NCBI GenBank assembly: GCA_027422505.1
Contig: JAPQWV010001079.1
Location: 1 to 64,000, forward strand
Source of the DNA: Craterostigma plantagineum
Taxonomy: Eukaryota > Streptophyta > Magnoliopsida > Lamiales > Linderniaceae
DNA length: 64,000 bases
Direction: 5' to 3'
Shown: positions 1 through 11,240 of the stretch, one piece after another
How the letters are laid out: every line of letters begins with the position of its first letter
Numbering within the stretch: the stretch's first letter is position 1
The notes under the pieces: model-generated
The model's database searches: none
Seen by the model: only the letters and a program-made list of their open reading frames with translations
What the model was told of the DNA's origin: nothing
Made by a program: the position numbers and the translations under genes

Positions 1-642
1 GAGCATATCTTTTAATGGGTGATGCTCCGTGTAAAGTTATTGGTAAATGCACAGTTCAGATCAAGATGTTCGACGGAATCATCCGAACGTTCATAGAAGT
101 CAGACATGTTCCAGATATGAAGAGAAATCTTATCTTTATAGGCACACTTGAATCTCAAGGTTGCAGGTTCTCGAGTGAAGGTGGAGTTTTGAAAATTGTC
201 AGAGGTGCCCTGTGGTGATGAAAGCTTGCAGGTATGGAATTTATATATTTTGCAGGGAACTACAGTTACATGTTCAGCTGCAGTTTCGACATCATCGGAA
301 GTAAAAATACCACGAGATTATGACATATGCGACTTGGACACATTGCAGAAAAGGCTTGACGACTTTAAGCAAGCGGGGCCTACTTTTGGTCAAAATACGC
401 AAGATGGACATTTGCAACATTGTATTTTTGGGAGGGAGAAACGAGGCAGCTTCAATTCGTCAGCTGTCCACAAGACGAAAGGTACTTTGGACTATATTCA
501 TTCCGAAGGAAAGTCTGTGTCTATTTTCTTAAACGGAGAAGTCCTATCATTTAAACAATGGAAATCTTTGGTTGAAAAGCAGACGAACTTATCAAGGGGT
601 TGCGGACATATAAGCTAAGAATTATGTGAAGCGAGTTCAATG
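1..642 (+). pseudogene. Ty1/Copia pol fragment (protease end, GAG-pre-integrase, start of integrase)
   Basis: The translated pieces carry Copia hallmarks. Around 15-218 there is a protease-downstream block with MFDGIIRTFIEVRHVPDMKR and a following GCRF motif. Around 196-618 there are NLYILQGTTV, then remnants of the GAG-pre-integrase zinc region (TKGTLDYIHSEGK), then the integrase-like FKQWKSLVEKQT. The reading frame is interrupted between these blocks and no complete domain remains. The segment is open at the left window edge and stops at the LTR of Copia-A (648), which apparently inserted into it. Retained wording differs from Copia-A, B and C, so it is a separate lineage. It is a decayed transposon remnant with no function expected. 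Confidence 0.8.
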
Positions 643-647
643 AATTT

Positions 648-2581
648 TGTTGGGTTACCCGGTGTCTCCCGGAGACGCCACGTCCCCGGGTACGATGTGG
701 ACCAAAAATTTTCCGGGTCCCTTATTGCCCTCGTTGCTCGGATCAGAATAGTAACACATAGTCATCTAATAGGGCGGGTCAAACCCGTAGAAAATTACCA
801 GTTGAAGCGAGTGGCAGCTCCTCGTCCTTTTCTTCAAGACTTCGTCGATGGTGGTGGATGCTACTAGATCGTCACGCCGACCTTGTAGTGTACCACGGAA
901 TCAGTTCTCTAAAGATGGCTAGAGAGACAGAGCCGTCGCGTGAGAGAAGAGTGTGTGCGTTCGGTGTGTGTTTTGTGCCTTTAGTTGATTTCGAAAATCA
1001 CTTGCTTTCCCTTCATATGAAGCACGAAATTTTCACTACAAATTATGAAATAGGGCTGCCTTATTTATACTATGGTATATTCGAAAATCCCTAGGATATC
1101 TCAATGATATGGTTTTCGATATTACTCCTTAAGTGGAGAGATTTTTGCCATATCTTTCTCTCCCTTATTTAATTCAAAATTCATATAAGGATACTTACCA
1201 TAATTAGACAACTAACTTAAATACTAAGTCAAACAAAGTATATTTAAATATGGCATAAAATTCGAAACTTAATCCAAGATTAATTTCGAAATTTTCACCT
1301 TAAAATAAATAATATTCCAAATACATTATTTCCATATTTATATTTAATTTTCGAAATTAATTCCCAAGGCATAATTCGAAAATCAGCTTAGGGTCAAATT
1401 CCAATTTTACCCTCAAGCCTTTTAAGCACTTGGCCAAGCCCAAGTCTCAAAGTTAGTTTCATACGAAGTCCGACTTCGGTGCATTAAACGGCCCGAGGCC
1501 AACTAAGGCGCGGTCCAATGGCCCAAGGCCCGTTAAGGCCCAAAAAATTTTCTCTCCTTATCAGTTTATGTTGATGAACCTTTTTAAGCCCGACTCTCTA
1601 GGTTCGACTCAATCGGCATGGGAGGAATCCAAGAGTCCGGCATTACCTAGCCAATCCCGCAGTACCGGACCGTAACCCGATTCGAGTGTGGACCTAGTCT
1701 TTATTCGAGAACCTTACTATAGATTTTAGTACTACGTATAAACCCTTCAGTTGTGTCCCAATCGAATGAGAGTCATGGTCTATTTCAAACTCACTATACT
1801 CGATTCTATGATAAAACGGGGACGAGGCAAATTACCAAAACTACCCTCCATGTCTAACATAAGTTAGTTCAATACTTTGGCCAAGGATTTCGTAATTTCC
1901 CGTCGCCGTCCTCATAGGACACTTATCTCAATTACTTGCAAGACCGTGAATCCGTACTCGGTGGTCTAAGCCCGACAATCACAAATCGTCATCAAGAACG
2001 CATCTGGCCCGCTGGCCCATGCAACAGCAAATCGGGTCGAGGGGAACCAGTGACAGTCGAGACTTCGAAGCAACTCCGTCAAAGCCCCTTTCGGTCTAGG
2101 GTTCACGTAGACTACTATAGTGTTGTCGTCGGTCATTGACACTCCTTGAGTAATAAGCCATGTTCGACCGTACGACCCGTGAGTCAGTGTCCATGAAACG
2201 ATTCAATCCCTTGATTCGACTCGCATCACAAGTCATGACCTCCGCTTCCAAGCGGGATATCGGCACTCGATAGGTCATCCACAAATAAGCCGTAATCGGT
2301 TATCCAGCACCCAACTGGAGCCTAAGGCTTACAGACTTTTAATGCTCGAGGTTCAGAGCCCACTAGTGCCTTCCTCTCTCGTACCCATCGAGAACAGTGA
2401 CTCAACTCGACACATTTGGATTTGATCATTTATTACTTTACCGGATGCTTAGTAAAGTACTCTTATGTTCAATAAACGAACAACGCCTTTCAATAAACAC
2501 ATAAAAAATATCTTATTACATAAAAGGTCGAATGATAAATAAGCTAATGCCCTATACAATCTAATCCTCGTATTGCATTCG
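648..2581 (-). repeat. Copia-A 3' LTR (~1.93 kb)
   Basis: On the plus strand it starts TGTTGGGTTACCC at 648, the reverse complement of the CAACA end seen in the Copia-B LTRs. It runs to about 2581, where the sequence jumps into the 3' end of RNase H. The first ~20 bp of the LTR and the PPT are missing at that junction. Length agrees with the rejoined 3' LTR of Copia-B (about 1913 bp). A TATA box (plus-strand TATTTATA at 1062-1069, reading TATAAATA on the element strand) lies in the same place as in the other LTR copies. Confidence 0.88.
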
Positions 2582-2584
2582 TGG

Positions 2585-5500
2585 TCAATGCCATGCGCTG
2601 CAGTATCTAATACCCATCTTTTCGAGATGTCTAGCCAGCACTGCCTGTGATAGAGGCTTGGTGAACGGGTCGGCCACGTTTTCCGCGGTCGCAATCTTCT
2701 GCACGGGTATGTAGCCATTCTCAACAAATCCACATAACACGTGGTACTTTCTTTCTATATGTTTGGACCTGCTGTGAGACCTCGGTTCTTTCGCCTGAGC
2801 AATAGCGCCAATATTGTCACACCACAATGGCAATGGCCTATCTGCTACAGGAACGACACCAAGTTCTTCCAAGAACTTTCTCATCCAAACACCTTCCTTA
2901 GCTGCCTCTGAGGCCGCTATATACACTGCTTCACAAGTGGAATCTGCAGTAGTGCTCCGTTTGGAACTTTACCAATACACCACTGTCCAATGTTCCTTAC
3001 CAGGGTCAGCCTGAAACCGACTGACTACGCTCACAGCGTACGCCAAGTCAGGTCGCGTGCAAAGCATCGCGTACATCAAGCTACCCACTGTGGATTCATA
3101 GGCGATTCCATTCATCTCTTTCTGCTCCAACTCACTTTGAGGGCTCATAGCCTTGGAAAGGTGAATCCCATGCCGCATAGGCAGGAACCCTTTCTTAGAG
3201 TTGTCCATATTATATCACTTCAGGACCTTCTCTAAGTAAAGGGTCTGGGAGAGTCCTAACATACGATTCGCTCGATCTCTATAGAGCCGAATCCCCAAGA
3301 TGTAGGTAGCTTCTCCCAAGTCTTTCATGGAGAATTCGGTCTAAAGCCACGCTTTCACCACCGAGAGCATTCCAATATCATTTCCTATCAAAATGATGTC
3401 GTCCACGTACAATACGAGGAAAGATGTTTTGCTCCCACTGCTTTTCTTGTAGACGCAAGGTTCGTCTTCGTTCTTTAAGAATCCATGGCCCTTGACCACT
3501 TCATCGAACCGAAGATTCCAGCTTCTGGAGGCTTGTTTCAGTCCATAAATGGACTTGTTCAGTTTACACACCTTATGAGCATCTCCTTGCGATGTAAAAC
3601 CCTTGGGCTGCTCCGTATATATTTCCTCCTTGAGGTATCCATTTAGGAACGCAGTTTTCACATCCATCTGCCAGATCTCATAGTCATAGTGCGCTGCTAT
3701 CGCAAGCAATGTTCGAATGGACTTCATCATAGCAACAGGCGAAAAGGTCTCCTCATAGTCAATGCCCTTTTTGTGACTGTACCATTTCGCCACAAGCCTA
3801 GCTTTGTATGTATCAACCAATCCGTCAGATCCTATTTTCTCTTGTAGATCCATTTACACCCAATGGGAGGTCTACTAGAGTCCAGACTTGATTTTCGTGC
3901 ATAGAATCCATTTCGGCTTGCATAGCTATAAGCCATTTCTCCGAATCCTTATCCCTGATTGCCTGGTCATAGGTAGTGGGATCGTCTCCGACGTGCCCTT
4001 CCATCGCAGCAACCTCGTGCTCAATGTAGACCATCCCGTATCTCTCAGGATGGCGAGATATTCTATCCGACCTACGCAAGTCAGGTTGCGCCTCGGACTG
4101 CTCTAGGTGTCACCGGACACTGGAGTTTGAGAAAGCGCTTCTGAATACTCTCCAAGAGTTCCGCGACCCGCTCCACCTTCTCGAACGAAATCTTTATCGA
4201 GAAAGTGAGCCTGAAGGGCTACAACGATTCTCTGATCATCGTGGAAGTAAAAATGGTATCCCATGGAATCCTCAGGATACCCGACAAAACGTCCTTTCAC
4301 AGCCTTTGATTCCAGTTTATCTGTCTTGAGCTTTTCACAAACGCGGGGCAACCACAAATTCTAATGTGATTCAAGCTCGATTTTCGTCTTGTCCATATCT
4401 GATACGGAATACGATCGACAGACTTTGTAGGACATCTATTCAGAATGTGTGCCGCTGTCAACAGGGCATGACCCCACAACGGTATGGGAAGGTCTGTATA
4501 GCTTAGCATAGCTCGAACCTTATCCAACAGAGTTCGATTTCTGCGTTCGGACACACTGTTCAGCTGCGGTGTTCCGGGCGGTGTCATCTGTGAAATTATC
4601 CCGTTCTCTTTCGAGAACTCATCAAACTCGAGGCTCATGTACTCACCACCTCGATCTGATCGAACGGCTTTAATGCTCTTTCCAGTCTGATTTTCCACCA
4701 AAGCCTTGTACTTCTTTGAACCATTCAAAAGTATCAGACTTATTCTTCATGAGGTACACTTTGCTAAAGCGAGAGTGATCATCAGTGAAGGTAACGAAAT
4801 AATGGAAGTTTAAGATTGATCATGATCTCTCGATCCGCCAGCTTCCTACTTCGTTCCAGACCCTGGTTCGAAACACAGATGTGAGCACTAGCTCCTGAGT
4901 CTAAGATCCATGAAGGGGAATATACTGTCATAGAATAATTTTTTTCCAAAACGTAAAGTTCTTTACTTGAGGGCGGCTAGCTTCGGGCAATTGCGCTTCC
5001 AATGGCCAAGCTCATTGCAGTGAAGGCACTTGTCCGTCGGCTTGGCGCCTTTGAACACGTTCTTCTTGGCCTTGCCCTTCGAAATTCATCCTTTGGGCTT
5101 AGTGGGCTTGTCCGACTTTTGCTTTGTACTCGACCCTCGAGTCTTAGCATTCGCGACAAGAACAACTTCCTTTCCTTTCACCTTCTTCATCTGAGTCTGC
5201 ACTGCCGACAACTGGTTCATTAACCCAGTCAATGTCATCTCGGCCTTGTTCAGATTAAAGTTCACGATGAATGAATTGAAGGAAGGTGGGAGCGACTGAA
5301 GTATGGGATCGTTCTGGAGTTCGTTATCCATGATAGTCCAGTGCCTCGAGTATGTTGATCCAATCGATCATCTTGAGCACGTGCACTCCGACGTCACTAC
5401 CCTCAGCCATTTTGCAACGAAATAGTTGCTCCGTCAGGGAATAGCGAGCACTCCTGGAATGTTCGCCAAAAAGCTCCTTCAAAAGAAGCAAAATGGCGCC

Positions 5501-5718
5501 CACTTCCATTTCCGAGTGAGTGCGCTGCAACTCATTGCTCATGGAAAGAAGCCCGGTCTTCGTCACTCGCATCAGTCCTGGGACTTGCGGTACGGGGGAT
5601 CGAGGACATAAGTCAGCGACTCCATACCTAGGACTATCCTCATGTTACGGAGCCAGTCCACGTAGTTTGGTCCCACCAAACAGTTTCTCTCAAGCAACGT
5701 AGTAATTATGTTCGTCAT
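2585..5718 (-). pseudogene. Copia-A gag-pol polyprotein, multiply broken
   Basis: Gag begins at the ATG at 5718 (MTNIITTLLERN), followed by the Copia gag word NYVDWLRNMRIVL. Further gag blocks lie at 5572-5324 and 5331-5086 in other frames, then one CCHC zinc knuckle (CLHCNELGHWKRNC, about 5030-4985). Protease shows WILDSGASAHIC near 4915-4875. Roughly the whole GAG-pre-integrase region is deleted: protease text joins directly to integrase text near 4820. The integrase core keeps SDRGGEYMS and a later SERRNRTL (4728-4297). RT (4079-3341) keeps the YVDD active-site word. RNase H remains at 2926-2585 with ADPFTKPL near its C-terminus, but the segment between RT and RNase H is deleted near 2930-2970. 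Frameshifts and stops rule out a working polyprotein. Confidence 0.88.
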
Positions 5719-7545
5719 CGCAGTAAATAGAAAGAAACATAAAGCTGCAGAAAATAAAGATCTGATTAGGTTTATTTTATCATTCATCAAGCGCAAACAA
5801 GGACTTTTCCTTTCGCTTGACTCCCACAGTTTTTCTCGAAAAACTATCCTCCCGAGAAGAGTTTCGGAAACCCCGTTGAAAGTTTCATAGGGGAGTTGAT
5901 GTCCCCGACTCGACTAGACTCGCCTCAGCCTTTAACGCAATATTTGGCTCATCTAATCTTATCGAAGTCACGTCGAACGTGAACTTATCCATAAGAGTTT
6001 CAACTATCTTAGTCTCAGTCATTTACCCTCACGGATAACCTTGCTTATTAGGTTTAACTGCCTAAGTGTGACCTATCAAGTTATGCTCAAATAGCACAGA
6101 ATGTACCGCCCCTTGCTGCCATACGCTTCGAGGGGGCGGACTGGTATGACGAGCGGCGTCCAAGATGCACCCGAGACGCTAACACTGGGGCAGGATATAC
6201 AACGCCAACTTACTCGGAACAAATCGCAAAACTCCCCAATGCTAGACATCTCAAGCATGATAGAAGACAGGAATCCAATTCCTTTACCCACTTAGTACTT
6301 GTCAAACGAGAGAATAAACCATCTCACATAAGAGCACATAGAACATGCATATCATTTCAAAAACCAACACGCACGTAGGTAGTAAATTGACCCAAGGAAA
6401 ATAAACTACAAGACAACACAAGCGAGTTATTTCTAGCCTATCCCTATTACATGTGTCTTCAAAAGACCTCGGGTCGTCTCACGGGTCTTGAAGTCGTCTA
6501 ACGTCCTTTGTCACTCGAACGGCCTTAAAGTCATCGAACGTCCACCACCTTGTCACCGCCGGGGGGTTGCCTTCCATCAAACGGGACCTCGTCTTCGTAT
6601 TCAAGTCTAATCTAATAAAACGGTAAATTACAACACGGGGGGAATCATAAGTCCCGAACAACCCGTATAAAACAAATACAACTCGGGGGGACGTGACCCT
6701 TAACAAATGACCCGGAAACCAAATTCCTAAACCCGCAAGTGCGCCTTAAATCACATTCATAACGAGCAAGTTCACAATTACATGATTTTAAAAAGAAACA
6801 AAAATTGGCCTTAAATGGGCCAAGCCCATTAAAAGGCCCGTTAAGGCTTTGAACATGAAGCCCTAACACAACTGCCGCGACTCAAATCGCTCAGCCGTCA
6901 AAACACGCCGGAGAGCCATGGCGGAGAAGGCCGTCAGTGTGGAGTCCCGACTGGAGCCGGTGCCGCCACACCACGCAACGGGTGCGTGTTCAGCTCACTG
7001 CAGAATACTGCCTCGACTTCCTCATCGCCTCAGCTCCTTCGTGCCGAGTCACTGCCTCGCCGGGAGAGATCGTCGCCGCAGCGTTCCGGCCGAGCCGGAG
7101 TCGGTGCGGCTGTCTTGCACAGCGCGCACCGTGCGCGCCATCGCAGTCCGCGGCCAAAGCCGCGGACGATCTCAGCCGGGCCGCCGCACCTTGCGGCGGC
7201 GCTGCCCGGGATGGCGCCTAAGCCATCATGGCTAGCATTAGACCCAAGGTTCGAGGCTGATCTGGCCTGCTCAAAGCAGCCGGATCCCGCGGCTGTACTA
7301 CCGTTACGGCGCACGCAGCCCGCGCGCAACGCGCGGCTGCCCGGGTCCCGCCATCGCGCGGGTACCTGTCCAATTCGTGGTTCATCGTCGGTCTGTCCGC
7401 ACGAGTTGGTGGCCATGGGTTGGCAAACGACGCATGGCAGCCCAACGACGGTCGAACCATGTCGGCTTTTCGATCATCTCCAACGCGCCTCGTTTCAATT
7501 TAAACACGTTTTTACTCTGATCACGAGCGCCCGCTCTGATACCAC
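5719..7545 (-). other. Copia-A leader (PBS to gag), including a GC-rich block
   Basis: The PBS is the plus-strand word GCTCTGATACCA at 7533-7544, the complement of TGGTATCAGAGC, which pairs with initiator tRNA-Met. It lies one base inside the LTR end at 7546. The ~1.8 kb leader between PBS and gag is unusually long. About 6900-7480 is strikingly GC-rich compared with the AT-rich surroundings. The same block occurs in Copia-B (about 38150-38730), so it belongs to the family. Long open frames cross it on both strands; I treat these as a composition effect unless shown otherwise. Confidence 0.75.
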
Positions 7546-7960
7546 TGTTGGTTACCCGGTGTCTCCCGGAGACGCCACGTCCCCAGGTACGATAGGGAAC
7601 AAAAATTTTTCGGGTTCTCTTATTGCCCTCGTTGCTCGGATCAGAATAGTAACACATAGACATGTAATAGGGCGGGTCAAACCCGTAGAGAATTACCAGT
7701 TGAAGCGAGTGGCAGCTCATCGTCCTTTTCTTCAAGACTTCGTCGATGGTGGTGGATGGCACTAGATCGTCACGCCGACCTCGCAGTGTACCACGAAATC
7801 AATTTTCTAAAGATTGCTAGAGAGAACAGAGCCGTCGCGTGAGAGAAGAGTGTGTGCGTTCGGTGTGTGTTTTGTGACTTTAGTTCCCTTCATATGGAGC
7901 ACGGCATTTTCACTACAAATTATGAAATAGGGCTGCCCTATTTATACTATGGTATATTCG
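7546..7960 (-). repeat. Copia-A 5' LTR, truncated to its 3' ~415 bp
   Basis: It starts TGTTGGTTACCC at 7546 and matches the Copia-A 3' LTR from 648 to about 1083. Homology stops after the shared word GGTATATTCG at 7960. The retained part includes the TATA box (plus-strand TATTTATA, 7939-7946) but lacks the upstream ~1.5 kb of U3. Confidence 0.85.
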
Positions 7961-9213
7961 ACCGGGAACAAAATTGAAATCGAAATTATTATTTGCAATT
8001 GTAACTTTAAAGATATCTATTTAATCTGTTCAGTTCAGTAATCTTTGCCCTCGAATAAATCAAATCAAAATTTCTCGATGGTAATTATTTTTCGATCTTC
8101 GTTATTTATCTAGACGACTAAGTCAACAAGTTTTATGATTGAGAATCTTTTACGAAGCAAACAGTAACTCAATCAAATTAAATTTCGATTATTACTGTTT
8201 GCGAGCGAGAAAGTTCTTCGACGCCTTCAAATGTTTAAAATCCAGTTTTAGTCTATTTTCCAATCGAACGCAGAAAATCGAAGTAATCTACCATTATCCG
8301 TTCATGAAACTGGTCTTGAAACACTGCAAACTAGCATTCGAGTTTCCATATTAAGAACAGACGAGAAATTATCACATAATCAGGCGAAAGATTGGAGAAA
8401 GTATATATAAACGAGTTCAAATACACTGAAACCCCTAATTGATCAAAGATTTTCGAGTAAATCACACAATTGCTCCCCCTATATGTGAAAATAAATGCAA
8501 TTAACTCCATGTAATTCTGATTGATGACATCTGGCTCGGTCTTCTCATTTTATAAATCTGCAAGACTTAAAGCAACAGATGTCGAAAATATTAGAGTTAA
8601 TTTTGGAAGCAATTTTTTTTATTTGTTTCCCCAAAAAAAATCGAGATAGACTGGTTAAAATCAAATTCAGAAAATGTCGTTAGCTATCACAAATTTTAAC
8701 CAACCAATAAGTTTTATGCCGAATACTCAAGTCTTGAAGAATTCTTGACCTCCCAATTGTTTCTGCAACACTTAGAGGAAGGTCTTTAAAAATATCTGGA
8801 GCTTTAAGCCATAAATTTGTAAATGCTCCCCCTCAAACAATGCAACAAAATTTGAGATATGCGAGTTCAACACATTTAGCCAAGATACATGTTCCCCTAT
8901 ACATGTAACTTTTCGCGCGAGGGTATGAGCAAAAATAGATAATCGCATTTAAGCAAGTCAATGCATATGAAATATAAAATTTCATTTCAAAATATGCGAT
9001 TATTATGCAATTTTTTTTTGTGAAGTAAATTTTTCAAAAAAATATCATATATCTATATAATATGCATATTAATATTATTAATAGTATGGGGTCTGATTAT
9101 TTTGCTACGATCATTGTCACGCCTAAAATTTCACAAGACACTTCAAAAGATCACATACTGTCAAGTCATGTCGTCAAACTAAAGAGTCATAGGTTCAATC
9201 AAAGCCTTTCATA
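7961..9213 (-). mobile_element. Sirevirus-type 3' spacer with PPT-like tracts
   Basis: This stretch has no coding potential. On the minus strand it contains several GGGGGAGC-type purine runs, seen on the plus strand as GCTCCCCCTATATG near 8472 and GCTCCCCCTCAAAC near 8823. Such runs are typical of the region between pol and the 3' LTR in Sirevirus-like Copia elements. It directly follows the truncated RT at 9214 on that strand. The same text occurs inverted at about 27090-28317; for example the word CACGCCTAAAATTTCAC at about 9118 matches the complement of 27170-27190. The left side ends where Copia-A's truncated LTR begins. No 3' LTR of this element is visible. Confidence 0.55.
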
Positions 9214-11240
9214 TCATGCCCTAGGTGCTTGCTTTAAGCCATATAATGCTTTATTTAACTTGAAAACATGATTTGGAAAATCTTCCCTAGCAAAGCCCAG
9301 TGGTTGTTCTACATAAACCTCCTCACTTATAAAGCCATTTAAAAATGCACTTTTTACGTCCATTTGAAAAAGTTTAAAACGTTTAAAGCATGCATATGCA
9401 AGTAAGACACGTATAGACTCTAATCTAGCTACCGGAGCAAAAGTTTCATCAAAATCAATACCTTCCTCCTGGGAATAACCTTTTGCAACTAGCCTCGCTT
9501 TGTCTCTTGTGACATTACCATGTTCGTCGAGTTTGTTGCGGAAGACCCATTTGGTTCCTATGATGGATTTTTCATCCGGTCTCTCTATGAGTGTCCACAC
9601 TTGGCTCTTTTCGAACTGAGCCAACTCATCTTCCATGGCAGAGACCGATGATATATCATGCAAAGCTTCATGGACTGTCTTTGGTTCCATCATTGAAAGT
9701 AATACATCATGAGATTCCTCCGTATCTTGCTTTGGTACAGTTGCTCGAGTTTTGATTCCAGATCTGATATTTCCTATTACTTGATCTGTTGGATGACTGG
9801 AAGCATGTTTCCATTTTCTAGGTTGTAGCTCATCAGCTTTCGGTTCCATCTCTACATTTTCGTCTTCTGGAATATCGTCCTTGCCGTCTTCAGTAACCTG
9901 TAATTCTGCACAGGGCAAATCTATACCTTCCTCATCAGTAGCATCTGTGTTAGGTATCTCATAAAAGGTAACATGTATGGATTCCTGAACAGTCAGCTTC
10001 CTCTTATTATAAACACGATATGCCTTAGAGTGAAGACTGTAACCAAGGAATATCCCTTCATCAACCTTAGAGTCAAATTTTCCTCTCTTATCTCTATCGT
10101 TCAAGATAAAACATTTGCATCCAAACACACGAAAGTAACTTATATTTGGAGTTCTACCATGCCAGATTTCATAAGAAGTTTTCTTTAATATCGGCCTAAG
10201 GAAGACACGGTTAGGCACATAACAGGCTGTACTGACAGCTTTCGCCCAGAACTGTTTAGGAATATCATACTCATGTAACAGAGATCTAGCCATTTCTTGT
10301 AATACCCTATTTTTACGTTCAACTACGCCATTCTGTTGGGGAGTTATAGGGGCAGAGAAGTTATGACTATAACCGTACTGATCACAGAATGATGCAAATG
10401 ACTTACTATCAAATTCCAGTCCGTTATCACTAGGTATCCTACACAGATTCATTTCTTTTTCATTTTCAAGTCTTTTCACCAGTGATGCAAAGTTATCTAG
10501 TGCCTCATTCTTATGTGCAAGGAGTATCACCCAAGTGTACCTGGAATAATCATCAACAATGACGAAGGCATATCTTTTATCTCGCAGAGACATCGTTTGA
10601 ACAGGACCAAAAAGGTCGAGATGTAGTAATTCCAGAGGTCTGGATGTAGATATCACATTCTTTGCTTTGAACATTGTCTTGGTCTGCTTTCCCATTTGGC
10701 ACGCCTTCCATGTTTTATCCTTGACAAACTTTATGTCAGGAACACCTCGTACCAGTGCATTGCTTGTGATATGAGACAGTAATTCCATATTGGCGTGTCC
10801 CAGGCGTCTGTGCCATAACCAGGTGTTATCCTGTGTAACTGCTAAACACTTGACATTCTGGTCAGTGATATCATCAAGAGTTATGCAATAGATATTTCTA
10901 TCCCTAGATGCACTGAGTAGAACTTCGTCACCATTTCTAACTACACACTTATCATTTTCAAAAGTAACTTTATGACCCTTATCGCATAATTGACTATGCT
11001 AATGAGGTTATGTTCTAGATTCTTAACCAACCATACGCCATCTATAGTAGTATGTAAAGTGTTACCAACAGTTCCAACTCCAATAATTTTAGCTTTTGTG
11101 TTGTCGGCATAGGAGACATATCCTCCGTCATATGCTTTCACCGACACAAACTTACTGATATTACCTGTCATATGGTGGGAACACCCACTGTCGAGGTACC
11201 ACTTGTTTTTCTTGCTGGATTTTCTTCTTTGTACTTGCAT
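9214..11240 (-). pseudogene. Sirevirus-like Copia pol (protease, integrase, partial RT)
   Basis: Two frames cover this pol. The first (11240-10941) is a retropepsin with WYLDSGCSHHMTG, followed by [14 protein letters not shown]. The second (10788-9214, 524 aa) holds the end of GAG-pre-integrase, the integrase core ([16 protein letters not shown] and VVERKNR give the D, D and E), the KAYRV-type integrase C-terminus, and the start of RT ([12 protein letters not shown] to [13 protein letters not shown]). RT ends at [10 protein letters not shown], before the YVDD catalytic motif. The rest of RT and all of RNase H are missing, replaced by the spacer at 7961-9213. A gap and frame change separate protease from integrase. 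The encoded enzymes would process and integrate cDNA, but without RT the element cannot copy itself. Confidence 0.88.

Larger units (their letters stand above)
648..7960 (-). mobile_element. Copia-A: Ty1/Copia LTR retrotransposon, 5' LTR truncated
   Basis: Read on the minus strand the order is: truncated 5' LTR (7960-7546), PBS (7544-7533), GC-rich leader, gag, protease, integrase, reverse transcriptase, RNase H, 3' LTR (about 2581-648). It is the same family as Copia-B at 36562-55131: LTR, leader and coding text match throughout. The order PR-IN-RT-RH places it in Ty1/Copia. A bidirectional loss is visible. The 5' LTR keeps only its last ~415 bp and ends abruptly at 7960 against Sirevirus-like DNA. 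The PPT/LTR junction near 2581 has lost roughly 28 bp relative to Copia-B. The left flank 643-647 (AATTT) cannot be paired with a right target duplication because that end is missing. It is non-autonomous. Confidence 0.9.

Noticed and set aside
9062..9271. Possible LTR start at TGTCACGCC near 9116
   Set aside because: Homology with 27090-27260 continues on both sides of this point, so it is not an element border.
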